Origin: Bradyrhizobium sp. 200
Lineage (GTDB): Bacteria; Pseudomonadota; Alphaproteobacteria; Rhizobiales; Xanthobacteraceae
Assembly: GCF_023100945.1 (NCBI RefSeq)
Contig: NZ_CP064689.1
Location: 5,624,001 to 5,688,000 of the forward strand
Reading direction: 5' to 3'
Length of the DNA stretch: 64,000 nucleotides
Part shown: piece by piece, positions 17,762-26,067 of the stretch
How the letters are laid out: each line of letters begins with the position of its first letter
How positions within the stretch are numbered: position 1 is the stretch's first letter
Made by a program: the position numbers and the translations under genes
The notes under the pieces: generated by a model
What the model saw: only the letters and a program-made list of their open reading frames with translations
The model's database searches: none
What the model was told of the DNA's origin: nothing

Positions 17762-17830
17762 GGATGGCCGGGCTTGTACCGGCCATCCGCGTCTGACTAA
17801 TAAACACCCAAGAAGACGCGGATGCCCGGA
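17762..17830. repeat. Palindromic repeat (GGCCGGGCTTGTACCGGCC type)
   Basis: Imperfect inverted repeat: GGATGGCCGGGCTTG... to CCGCGTCT (17762-17794) pairs with AGACGCGGATGCCCGG (17814-17829). It belongs to the same family as the longer copy at 55738-55825. It sits just upstream of the M20 copy 2 gene, in the gap before the small gene at 17889. Confidence 0.75.
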
Positions 17831-17888
17831 ATATCTAGCGCGAAGATGTGCTTCGGTAGTATCTGAGTTTGAAAAAAGGAGCACGCAG

Positions 17889-18143
17889 TTGAATACGGCG
17901 GAGCGGGTTGTTCACTTCCTGAGCAAGCGGGCCGGACATTCATTTTGCGACGATTGCATCGTTCAGGAATTGCGACTTTCCAAACCCATCACGAGACTTA
18001 CCGATCAACTCGGGAGAGGTTCCAACTTGCAAGGTGTTCGCAATCGGCGAGAGGTGGCAATCTGCAGCCAGTGCTGCGAACAGAAGCTTTCGACTATGTT
18101 TTGGCCCGCGAGCACTCCTCGCTACCCCAAAAATTCAAACTGA
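17889..18143 (+). CDS. Small protein with two cysteine pairs (zinc-binding candidate), TTG start
   Basis: 84 residues starting at TTG 17889, with a strong AAGGAG at 17876-17881 seven bases upstream; that site decides the start. The protein reads MNTAERVVHFLSKRAGHSFC then DDCI, and later ICSQCCEQK, so it has a CxxC pair near residue 20 and a second CxxC-type cluster near residue 60. The layout (short N-terminal helix, CDDC, helix-turn-helix-like middle, CxxC) suggests a small zinc-stabilised fold, perhaps a DNA-binding one. I do not recognise a named family. The frame is short but the ribosome site and spaced cysteines argue for a real gene. The next gene (GMC oxidoreductase) follows 63 bp later on the same strand. 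Confidence 0.6.
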   Translation: MNTAERVVHFLSKRAGHSFCDDCIVQELRLSKPITRLTDQLGRGSNLQGVRNRREVAICSQCCEQKLSTMFWPASTPRYPKNSN

Positions 18144-18206
18144 GGCGCTACCCGCGCTTCACGCTTTTGTCTGGGCATGACGGCGTCGATGGATGGAAAT
18201 TGAGAG

Positions 18207-19826
18207 ATGCCGAAGCGGCTTGAAGGCGATTTCGACTATATCGTGGTTGGCGCGGGCACGGCCGGCTGCATCATGGCCAACCGGCTGTCGGCCGATCCGA
18301 AAAACCGCGTGCTGATCCTGGAGGCCGGCGGCAACGACAACTGGATCTGGTTTCACATCCCGGTCGGCTATCTCTTTGCAATCGGCAATCCGCGTTCGGA
18401 CTGGATGTTTCGGACCGAGCCGGAGCCCGGGCTCAACGGTCGGTCACTGGCCTACCCCAGAGGCAAGGTGATCGGCGGTTCGTCCGCCATCAACGCCATG
18501 ATCTCGATGCGCGGGCAATCCGCCGATTACGATCACTGGCGGCAGCTCGGCCTCACCGGCTGGGGCTATGACGATGTGCTGCCGCTGTTCCGGCGGCTGG
18601 AAGATCATTTCCTCGGGGAGAGCGAACATCACGGCACCGGCGGCGGCTGGCGCATCGAGGCGCCGCGACTGTCCTGGGAGGTTTTGGACGCGGTCGGCGA
18701 CGCCGCCGAGGAAATGGGCATCCGGCGCATTGCCGATTTCAACACCGGCGACAATGAAGGCATCAGCTATTTCCACGTCAACCAGAAGCGCGGCCGGCGT
18801 TGGTCTTCCGCGCGCGGCTTCCTCAAGCCGGTGCTGAACCGCGGCAACCTGCGGCTGGAAAAGAACGTGCTGGTCGACCGCCTGATCGTCGAGAACGGCC
18901 GCGCGGTCGGTGTGCGCTTCATTCAGGGCAATGAAGTGGTCGAGGCCCGCACCAAGGGCGAAGTGATTTTGTGCGCCGGATCAATCGGATCGACGCAGGT
19001 CTTGCACCGGTCCGGCATCGGCCCTGCCGACTGGCTGTCGCCGCTCGGCATCGATGTCGTGCTCGACAAACAGGGTGTCGGGCGCAATCTGCAGGACCAC
19101 CTCCAGCAGCGCGCGATCTACAAGGTTTTTGGCGTCCGCACGCTGAACGAGACCTACTACAATCTGATCCGGCGCGGCATGATGGGGCTCGATTACGCCT
19201 TGCGCCGCCGCGGGCCGCTGACCATGGCGCCGTCGCAGCTCGGCATCTTCACCCGCTCCGACCCGCGCCGCGAGCGCGCCAACATCCAGTTCCACGTGCA
19301 GCCGCTGTCGCTCGACAAGTTCGGCGATCCCCTGCATCGTTTTCCCGCGATCACCGTCAGCGCCTGCAACCTGCAGCCGACCTCGCGCGGCATCGTGCGC
19401 ATCCGTTCGGCGAAGCCCGACGAGGCTCCCTCGATCGCGCCGAACTATCTGTCGACCGACGACGACCGCCAAGTCGCAGCCGATGCCATCCGCACCACGC
19501 GGCGGCTGATGAAGCAGAAGCGGCTCGAACGCTATCGCCCGGTCGAATATCTGCCCGGCCCCAGCGTCGGCGACGACGACGCCTCGCTCGCAAAAGCTGC
19601 CGGCGATATCGGCACCACGATCTTCCACCCCGTCGGGACGGCGAAGATGGGCACGGCGAACGACCCGATGGCGGTGGTCGACGAGCGGTTGCGTTTCTAT
19701 GGGATTGCCGGGCTGCGCGTGGCCGACGCATCGGTGATGCCGACCATCACGTCGGGAAATACCAATACACCGACGGCGATGATCGCGGAGAAAGCTGCCG
19801 CGATGATTTTGGAGGATGCGCGCTGA
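18207..19826 (+). CDS. GMC-family FAD oxidoreductase (choline dehydrogenase-like)
   Basis: 539-residue flavoprotein of the glucose-methanol-choline family. Visible: the FAD-binding YIVVGAGTAGCIMANRLS near residue 10, LILEAGG, the GMC signature block YPRGKVIGGSSAINAMI, the second signature GSIGSTQVLHRSGIGP, and the C-terminal catalytic region FHPVGTAKMG and TITSGNTNTPTAMIAEKAA. Cytoplasmic or membrane-associated alcohol dehydrogenase; the electron acceptor and alcohol are unknown. Resemblance to BetA is general, and there is no betB or betI nearby, so a glycine-betaine role is not supported. It is followed by a ~470-bp gap. Confidence 0.9.
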   Translation: MPKRLEGDFDYIVVGAGTAGCIMANRLSADPKNRVLILEAGGNDNWIWFHIPVGYLFAIGNPRSDWMFRTEPEPGLNGRSLAYPRGKVIGGSSAINAMISMRGQSADYDHWRQLGLTGWGYDDVLPLFRRLEDHFLGESEHHGTGGGWRIEAPRLSWEVLDAVGDAAEEMGIRRIADFNTGDNEGISYFHVNQKRGRRWSSARGFLKPVLNRGNLRLEKNVLVDRLIVENGRAVGVRFIQGNEVVEARTKGEVILCAGSIGSTQVLHRSGIGPADWLSPLGIDVVLDKQGVGRNLQDHLQQRAIYKVFGVRTLNETYYNLIRRGMMGLDYALRRRGPLTMAPSQLGIFTRSDPRRERANIQFHVQPLSLDKFGDPLHRFPAITVSACNLQPTSRGIVRIRSAKPDEAPSIAPNYLSTDDDRQVAADAIRTTRRLMKQKRLERYRPVEYLPGPSVGDDDASLAKAAGDIGTTIFHPVGTAKMGTANDPMAVVDERLRFYGIAGLRVADASVMPTITSGNTNTPTAMIAEKAAAMILEDAR

Positions 19827-20293
19827 TCAGCCGCCGTAGGCGCGAGAAGCCGCCAATCGACGCGACCATGCTCAAGATCATTGAAGCCAACCAAGAATCT
19901 CTAAAGGGAGGAGGGCGATGACGGCGGCATAGAACATCGCCCCTCTCTTTAAACGGCTACAAATGGGCAACTGCCACCATCACCTACACCTTCATAACTG
20001 AGTACGAGTCTTACACGCCTCAATGCTACTAAGAGCCCCAGGACACACAGGCGCTGGGCGCCCGCTCCGACTGAACTGCGAAGCAGTCTCCCCTCCCGTC
20101 TCACCAACACGACTCCGTCTCGCGACAAGTGAGACGCACGCCCGCGCGTTGCTTGCGGCGGCGGGCGATTTGCGCCCGAAGGCCGGCCGTTTCGGCGAAA
20201 ATCGAGCCCGATCCCTGCTGGCACACCGCTTGCTCCATTGCCGGAACCGCGCATCAAGACGCGTCCGCACGCAAGTAGACACAGGAGAACGCC
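19827..20293. other. Intergenic region before LLM monooxygenase
   Basis: 467 bp with no gene I can support. Open frames cross it on both strands, but they continue as antisense or out-of-frame shadows of the monooxygenase. It contains a small palindrome ACTGCGAAGCAGT near 20075 and ends with an AGGAG ribosome site (20283-20287) for the next gene. Confidence 0.5.
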
Positions 20294-21394
20294 ATGGAGA
20301 TCGGATATTTCACGATGCCTTCGCATCCGCCGGAGTGCGGATTGAAGGAGGGGCAGGATTGGGACCTCCAGGTTCTGCGCTGGCTCGACGAGTTCGGCTA
20401 TCAGGAGGCCTGGATCGGCGAACATCACACCGCGCCCTGGGAGCCCCACCCCGCGCCGGACCTGCTGATCGCGCAGGCGCTGCTGCAGACCAAGAACATC
20501 CGCATCGGTCCCGGCGGATTCCTGCTGCCCTATCACCACCCCGCCGAACTCGCCAACCGCGTCGCGATGCTCGATCATCTTTCCGAGGGACGGCTGAATT
20601 TCGGCGTCGCGGCCAGTGGCCTGCCGAGCGACTGGGCGATGTTCAACGTCGACGGCATGAGCGGCCAGAACCGCGACATGACGCGGGAGGCGCTGGAGAT
20701 CATCCTGAAGCTCTGGAGCGATCCCGCACCCTTCACCTACAAGGGCAAGTTCTGGACGGTGACGAAGCCGGACACGATGTTCGATTTCCTCAAGCCCCAC
20801 ATCAAGCCGGTGCAGGCACCGCATCCGCCGATCGGCGTTGCCGGGCTCTCCAAGAACTCCGATACGCTGAAGCTGGCCGGCGAGCGCGGCTTCATCCCGA
20901 TGAGCCTGAACCTCAATCCGGCCTATGTCGGCAGCCATTGGGACTCGGTGGAAGCGGGTGCGGCGAAATCCGGACGCAAGCCGAACCGGCAGGACTGGCG
21001 GCTGGTGCGCGAGGTGTTCGTCGCCGATACCGACGAGGAAGCCTGGAAGCTCTCGGCCGGCGACATGATGGGCCGGATGATGGGCGAGTATTTCCTGCCG
21101 CTGCTCGGGCATTTCGGCTTCAAGGATTATCTGAAGCACGCACCCGACGTGCCGGATAGCGACGTCACCGTCGACTATTGCGCCCGCCGCAACTGGATCG
21201 TCGGCTCGCCCTCCACCGTCGCCGAAAAGATCGAGACCATCTATCAGGAAGTCGGCGGTTTCGGCGTGCTGCTGGTGTTCGGCTTCGACTACAAGCACAA
21301 GCCCGAGGCGTGGCGCCATTCGCTCGAACTGTTGCGGCATGAAGTGATGCCGCGGCTGAAACATCTCGGCGCCGACCGCATCAAGGCGGCGTGA
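20294..21394 (+). CDS. LLM-class flavin-dependent monooxygenase
   Basis: 366-residue bacterial luciferase-like monooxygenase. It begins MEIGYFTMPSHPPE with the usual first beta strand, followed by EAWIGEHHTAPWEP, the conserved histidine motif of the subgroup, and RVAMLDHLSEGRLNFGVAASG, a typical LLM flavin-site block. Closest in look to limonene-monooxygenase-like members. These enzymes need reduced flavin from a partner, and a flavin reductase gene lies 88 bp downstream on the same strand, so the two probably form a two-component oxygenase. AGGAGAACGCC precedes the ATG. The organic substrate is unknown. Confidence 0.9.
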   Translation: MEIGYFTMPSHPPECGLKEGQDWDLQVLRWLDEFGYQEAWIGEHHTAPWEPHPAPDLLIAQALLQTKNIRIGPGGFLLPYHHPAELANRVAMLDHLSEGRLNFGVAASGLPSDWAMFNVDGMSGQNRDMTREALEIILKLWSDPAPFTYKGKFWTVTKPDTMFDFLKPHIKPVQAPHPPIGVAGLSKNSDTLKLAGERGFIPMSLNLNPAYVGSHWDSVEAGAAKSGRKPNRQDWRLVREVFVADTDEEAWKLSAGDMMGRMMGEYFLPLLGHFGFKDYLKHAPDVPDSDVTVDYCARRNWIVGSPSTVAEKIETIYQEVGGFGVLLVFGFDYKHKPEAWRHSLELLRHEVMPRLKHLGADRIKAA

Positions 21395-21482
21395 GACGAA
21401 AGCAGCGGATGCGGGACGGTCGTTCCGCATCCGCTGGCCCGCGTTTGACCACAACCAGCTAGATCATCTCTGGAATCGAGGC

Positions 21483-22037
21483 ATGAACATCGACGCGCCA
21501 AGTTTCAAGCAGGCCATGCGCGAATGTGCCGGCGCCGTTGCGCTGGTGACGGTGGGCACGGCGCCGGGGCAACGCACCGGCCTGACGGTCACATCCGCCT
21601 GTTCGCTTTCCGACAAGCCGCCGTCGCTCATTGCCTGCGTCAACCGCAATGCGAGCGCGCATGCACGTATCTGCGAGGAGCGCGCCTTCGCCGTCAACTT
21701 CCTGCATGAGGAGCACGCGATGCTGGCGCTGACCTTCAGCGGGCAGAAGGGCATCAACGGCGACGATCGCTTCGCCTTCGGACGCTGGACCACCGGCGTC
21801 ACCGGCACGCCGATCCTGGAAGATGCCGTTGCCGCCTTCGACTGCGTGCTGACGCAGGCATTCGAAACAACGACCCATTCGATATTCGTCGGCGAAGTGC
21901 GAAACGTGTCCGTGTCCGCGCAGGCCACGCCCCTGCTCTATCTGCGCGGAAGCTTTCACGGCGCGCGCGAGATCAGGGATGCGCTCTCGCTCGGCGATGT
22001 CGATGCCAGGCGGCTGAGCTGGAGCGATTTTTCCTGA
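21483..22037 (+). CDS. Flavin reductase family protein (oxygenase component)
   Basis: 184-residue FMN-binding split-barrel protein. It reads FKQAMRECAGAVALVTVG, then GLTVTSACSLSDKPPSLIACVNRNAS and AFAVNFLHEEH, the usual FMN-binding order in flavin reductases of two-component monooxygenases. It would supply FMNH2 to the LLM monooxygenase encoded 88 bp upstream. ATG 21483 follows TCTGGAATCGAGGC. No DNA-binding or other extra domain. Confidence 0.9.
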   Translation: MNIDAPSFKQAMRECAGAVALVTVGTAPGQRTGLTVTSACSLSDKPPSLIACVNRNASAHARICEERAFAVNFLHEEHAMLALTFSGQKGINGDDRFAFGRWTTGVTGTPILEDAVAAFDCVLTQAFETTTHSIFVGEVRNVSVSAQATPLLYLRGSFHGAREIRDALSLGDVDARRLSWSDFS

Positions 22038-22212
22038 CGCTCGCCCGGCATCTCCGAGATTCACCAGACCGGACATGACGCGGACATCCAATCGCGGTAG
22101 CGATTGCCCCATCTCGGACTTGGGTTGACGATGGCAGAATGCCAGCCGTTGAGGCTAAAGTCATCACGCCCTGCAGGTGTTGCGTCGGAGCCCAAGGCGG
22201 AGGGGAAACAGC

Positions 22213-23469
22213 ATGGCAGCGCGTGGATCAGGTGGACTGCTCCTTTGCGTGGCTCTGCTGCTTGCGATGCCGGCGCTGGCCGCCACGCCGGCCGACCGGG
22301 CCGAGTGCGCCGCCAGCGCCGACAAGGCTGACGTTGGGGGCGCGGCCTGCAGCCGCATCATCGACGATGCAAGCGAGCAGGTGGCAGAACGCGTCAAGGC
22401 CTTCACGAACCGGGGCCGCGGCTCCTTCAATAGGAAGGATTACGACCGCGCGATTGCCGACTACGGCGAGGCCATCAAGCTCAGCCCGAGGGACGCCTCC
22501 GCCCTTGCCCACCGGTGCGAGGCATACGAGAGCAAGGAGGACCACGTCGCCGCCATTGCCGATTGCACCGAGGCGATCAAGATCGATCCGGAATATGGCC
22601 GGGCCTACAACAACCGTGGCGTCGCCTACTACGGTCTGCATGAATACGACGCTGCGCTGGCCGACCACGCCGAGGCGATCAGGGTCGATTCCAGGGACGT
22701 GTGGGCCTATGCCCGCCGCGGCATGGCGTGGACGGAAAAGGGTGAATTTGACCGGGCTATCGCCGATACCACCGAGGCGGTTACGATCGATCCGAAATAC
22801 GCCTTTGGTTTTGGCCAACGGGGTCAGGCGCTCTTCAGAAAGAGGTTGATCACGAAAAAAGACGGATGGGAGCCCGCGATCGCAGACTACAGCGAGGCGA
22901 TCAAGCTCGATCCAAATCTGGTGTGGCTGTACAGCTCGCGTGGTGTTGCCTACAGCAACAATCGCCAATACGACCTCGCCGTTCCGGATTGCAGCGAGGT
23001 CATCAAGCGCGAACCCAAAAATTCCGGCGGGTATAATTGCCTCGGCGTCGCTTACGAAGGCTTGAAGGACTATCGCCGCGCGATCGCCGCCTATGATCAG
23101 TCGATCAGCATAAATCCAAGGAATGGCGTGGCGTATTGGAATCGCGGCAATGCCAATGCGGCGCTGCGCAAGATCGATGACGCGATCGCCGACTATGACC
23201 GGGCGATCGCGATCAATCCCAAGGACTTCAACGCTTTCAACTCGCGCGGCAAAGCCTGGGTCGCAAAGGGTGACAGCAACCAGGCGATTGCAGATTTCAC
23301 GCAAGCGATCCAGTTCGGTCCGTCCTATGTCGAAGCCTACAACAACCGCGGCCTCTCCAATGAAGTGCTGGGCCGCCGCACTGATGCGATCGCCGATTTC
23401 CGTAAGGCGCAATCGATCGACCCGGCCGACCGGGTCAGCAAGCAACAGCTCCGCGTGCTCGGTTTCTGA
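22213..23469 (+). CDS. Exported tetratricopeptide-repeat protein
   Basis: 418 residues from ATG 22213 (GAGGGGAAACAGC upstream). A clear signal peptide (GGLLLCVALLLAMPALA, cleavage near AAT) is followed by at least ten TPR units from residue ~60 to the end, most of the form ...A-x-x-NRG-x-A-x-x...Y-x-x-AI-A-DY-x-x-AI-x-x-x-P. Repeats are regular, with one 10-residue expansion around RKRLITKKDGWEPA. TPR superhelices bind protein partners; this one would act in the periplasm. No enzymatic domain is present and no partner is suggested by the neighbours. Confidence 0.85.
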   Translation: MAARGSGGLLLCVALLLAMPALAATPADRAECAASADKADVGGAACSRIIDDASEQVAERVKAFTNRGRGSFNRKDYDRAIADYGEAIKLSPRDASALAHRCEAYESKEDHVAAIADCTEAIKIDPEYGRAYNNRGVAYYGLHEYDAALADHAEAIRVDSRDVWAYARRGMAWTEKGEFDRAIADTTEAVTIDPKYAFGFGQRGQALFRKRLITKKDGWEPAIADYSEAIKLDPNLVWLYSSRGVAYSNNRQYDLAVPDCSEVIKREPKNSGGYNCLGVAYEGLKDYRRAIAAYDQSISINPRNGVAYWNRGNANAALRKIDDAIADYDRAIAINPKDFNAFNSRGKAWVAKGDSNQAIADFTQAIQFGPSYVEAYNNRGLSNEVLGRRTDAIADFRKAQSIDPADRVSKQQLRVLGF

Positions 23470-23516
23470 CGGCCTGCCGTTCCAATGCCTTCGAATTTTT
23501 GGTTCATGCTCAAGCG

Positions 23517-25382
23517 CTAGTGCGTGTCGATCTTCAGCAGCTTGATCTTGCGGTAGAGCGTGGCGCGGCTGACATGCAGCGCCCGCGCGGCATCCGTGAC
23601 GCGCCCGCCATGGCTGCGCAGCGCTTGCGTGATTTCAGCGCGTTCGGCCATAGCGGAATCCGGCTCGGCCGCGCCGCCCCCGAACGGCGGCAAGTCGAGA
23701 TCGGCATCGGTGATAACGCCGTTCTCGGCCGTGCAGCCGGCGAGCCGCAGCACGTGGCGGAGCTGCCGCATGTTTCCCGGGAAGGGATAGGCCAGCAGCA
23801 TCGACCAAGCCGCGGGCGCAAGCCGGCAGTCGGGCGCCTCCTCGCTTGCAATCAGCGCGGTCACATCGGCCCTGTCGGCGCGCTCGCGCAAGGCGGGCAG
23901 CCTGATTTCCAGGCCGCGCAGCCGGTAGTAGAGGTCTGCGCGAAAGCTGCCGGCCTCCGCCATGCGGCCGAGATCGCGATGGGTTGCGCTGATGAGGCGG
24001 ATGTCGACGGCCACCGGCTTCAGCGCCCCGAGCGGCCAGACTTCGCGATTTTCCAGGACGCGCAGCAGGCGCGTTTGCAGCGCGATCGGCATGTCGCCGA
24101 TCTCGTCGAGGAACAACGTCCCGCCGTCGGCCTGCACGATCAGGCCTTTCGATCCGTCGCGCCGCGCTCCGGTGAAGGCGCCGGCCTCATAGCCGAACAA
24201 TTCGGCGTCGATCAGGCTCTCCGGCATTGCCGCGCAATTGAGGGCGACATAGTTTTGCCGCGCACGACCGCTCGAGGCATGAATGGCGCGCGCGAAGACG
24301 TCCTTGCCGACACCGGTCTCGCCGCGCAGCAGGATCGGCAGATTGTGATCGCCGATGCTCTTCAGGCGGTTCACTCCCCTGATCAGGGCCGGATCGCCGC
24401 CGGCGAGCTGATTCAGGCGGTCGAACCGGCTTGCCGGAACTTCGCGGCGCCGGACCTGTGGAAGTTTTGTGGGTTTCGTGCGGAGCGGCGGCGCCACGTG
24501 CCCCTGTCCCAGCACGCTGCCGTCGGCACGATGAAGTTCGACGCGGCCATCCGCCATGCCTGCGGCTTGATTGTCGAACCTGACGACATCGGACAATGCG
24601 ATGCCGGACTCGAGCAGGCTGTCGGTCAGTGCCAGCATCGATCGCGCTGACCGGCAGGCACCGACGACCCGACGATCGTCGTCATAGGCAATCAGGCCGC
24701 TGCCGCCTTCGCCCGGCACCGTCGCAATCCAGGCGTTGCGAAAGCGCCGGCGGAAGATCGACCGCTCGATCCGGCGGGTGGCTTCCATGGTGACCGCCAG
24801 CGCGAGCTGGTGCGCGGCGCGGCCGAGATCGTCGCGGCAGGAGGTGATGTTGACCGCGCCGGCGAGACGGCCGCCGTGATCGAACAATGGCGCCACGGCG
24901 CAACTGAAGATACCCCACTGTTCGCGAAAATGTTCATCGCGGTGCACCAGGATCGGCTTCTGCTCGGCGAGCGCGGTGCCGAGCCCGTTGGTTCCCTCGA
25001 ACGCCTCAGAGAAATTCGATCCCGTATAGACCTTCCATTGCAGGAACATCCGGTCATCGGTGCCGCCTGGAAGACGGCTGATCAACATGGTCGCGTTGGG
25101 ATCGGCCAGGTTGACGCAATATCCGGCGTCGCGCAGGACACGCGCGAGATCCTCCAGTTCGGGCACCGCGACCCGGATCAACTCCTCCATCGGCTCGGCG
25201 ACGTGTCTGACTTCGGCTTCGGTGAATGTCTGCGGCGGCCCGCGGCGGCCGGGATCGAGCTTGTGATCGATCAGGCAGCGCCGCCAGGAATTCGCGATCC
25301 GCGAACCGTTATCGATGTCGGCCACCTGATCGGCGACGGACAAAACGCGGGCGACATGGTTCGAAGCCGAAAGGCTGGCCAT
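23517..25382 (-). CDS. Sigma-54-dependent transcriptional activator, AcoR type
   Basis: 621 residues from ATG 25382, preceded by GGTGGAGACGTCCGC; an in-frame start at 25442 would add 20 residues but lacks a ribosome site. The N-terminal half has a GAF-type sensory region with SFLxx-like FEGTNGLGTALAE and a FREQWGIFSCAVAPLFDHGG block typical of AcoR regulators. The central AAA+ domain has Walker A GETGVGKD, the sigma-54 contact loop GAFTGA, and Walker B GGTLFLDEIGDM. A Fis-type helix-turn-helix ends the protein (RVTDAARALHVSRATLYRKI). AcoR homologues often control acetoin or alcohol oxidation genes; no such operon lies beside it here, so the target is unknown. Confidence 0.9.
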   Translation of the reverse strand: MASLSASNHVARVLSVADQVADIDNGSRIANSWRRCLIDHKLDPGRRGPPQTFTEAEVRHVAEPMEELIRVAVPELEDLARVLRDAGYCVNLADPNATMLISRLPGGTDDRMFLQWKVYTGSNFSEAFEGTNGLGTALAEQKPILVHRDEHFREQWGIFSCAVAPLFDHGGRLAGAVNITSCRDDLGRAAHQLALAVTMEATRRIERSIFRRRFRNAWIATVPGEGGSGLIAYDDDRRVVGACRSARSMLALTDSLLESGIALSDVVRFDNQAAGMADGRVELHRADGSVLGQGHVAPPLRTKPTKLPQVRRREVPASRFDRLNQLAGGDPALIRGVNRLKSIGDHNLPILLRGETGVGKDVFARAIHASSGRARQNYVALNCAAMPESLIDAELFGYEAGAFTGARRDGSKGLIVQADGGTLFLDEIGDMPIALQTRLLRVLENREVWPLGALKPVAVDIRLISATHRDLGRMAEAGSFRADLYYRLRGLEIRLPALRERADRADVTALIASEEAPDCRLAPAAWSMLLAYPFPGNMRQLRHVLRLAGCTAENGVITDADLDLPPFGGGAAEPDSAMAERAEITQALRSHGGRVTDAARALHVSRATLYRKIKLLKIDTH

Positions 25383-25535
25383 GCGGACGTCTCCACCCCT
25401 GCATTGTTGTGCAAAGTCTGGCACCGCAGGCGAGGAAGTCAATCGTCAAGCCAGAACCGGAAAGGACCGGCCCACATGGCGCGATGCGGTCACGAGCCTG
25501 CCCGGAACGAGGAACCCAGGCGCGACTCGGCGCCG

Positions 25536-25943
25536 CTAGGTTTGCGGCGGATAGCGGTCGAAGGTCGGCAGTTCGTGGGCGCGCTCCATCCAACGAATCC
25601 GCTCGGCGGTCTGGATGTGCACCGTGGCCGGGACGGCGTCGGGATCGTCGTAGGTTGCGCTCCGGATATCGACGATGCCGGGCAGCACGTTTGCATTGGT
25701 GTAAAACAGACCCGTGCCGCAGTCGGCACAAAACTGCCGCCGGCCATGTTCGGAGGACTGGTAGATTTTCGGCGTCCCCTTCGTCACTTTGAGTGCATCC
25801 TCCGCATACATCGACCAACCGACCATCGGCGCACCGGCGTGACGACGGCAATCCACGCAGTGACACAATGCATGAACGATCGGTTCGCCTTCGATCTGAT
25901 AGCGGATCGCGCCGCAGTGACAGCCGCCGGTGAGGTTGACCAT
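25536..25943 (-). CDS. GFA (glutathione-dependent formaldehyde-activating)/CENP-V family protein
   Basis: 135 residues from ATG 25943 with GGGAGAACGCAC upstream. The cysteine pattern of the Mss4-like zinc fold is complete: GGCHCGAIRY at the start, CHCVDCRRHAGAP, then FCADCGTGLFY. Family members include S-(hydroxymethyl)glutathione synthase, but most are of unknown function, so the formaldehyde role is only a family label. Downstream of a palindromic repeat at 25971-26055; same strand as the regulator but 153 bp away. Confidence 0.88.
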   Translation of the reverse strand: MVNLTGGCHCGAIRYQIEGEPIVHALCHCVDCRRHAGAPMVGWSMYAEDALKVTKGTPKIYQSSEHGRRQFCADCGTGLFYTNANVLPGIVDIRSATYDDPDAVPATVHIQTAERIRWMERAHELPTFDRYPPQT

Positions 25944-25970
25944 GTGCGTTCTCCCGAGAGGCGATAGCAT

Positions 25971-26055
25971 GTAGCCCGGATGGAGCGCAGCGTAATCCAG
26001 GTAGATCTATCCGGCTGTGAGAACCCCGGATTTCGCTTCGCTCCATCCGGGCTAC
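25971..26055. repeat. Palindromic repeat (GTAGCCCGGATGGAGCG type)
   Basis: Left arm GTAGCCCGGATGGAGCGCAG (from 25971) pairs with the right arm ending in CTCCATCCGGGCTAC at 26055; arms are ~22 nt with one or two mismatches, and the ~40-nt centre also has a partial CCGG stem. It lies between gfa and hpnO, 12 bp from the hpnO stop, where its hairpin may help end hpnO transcription. Confidence 0.85.
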
Positions 26056-26067
26056 GGAGCTTGTGGC

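Noticed and set aside
25383..25535. Sigma-54 promoter near the AcoR-type gene (GGTGCCAGACTTTGCA on the minus strand)
   Set aside because: The GG to GC spacing is one base too long.
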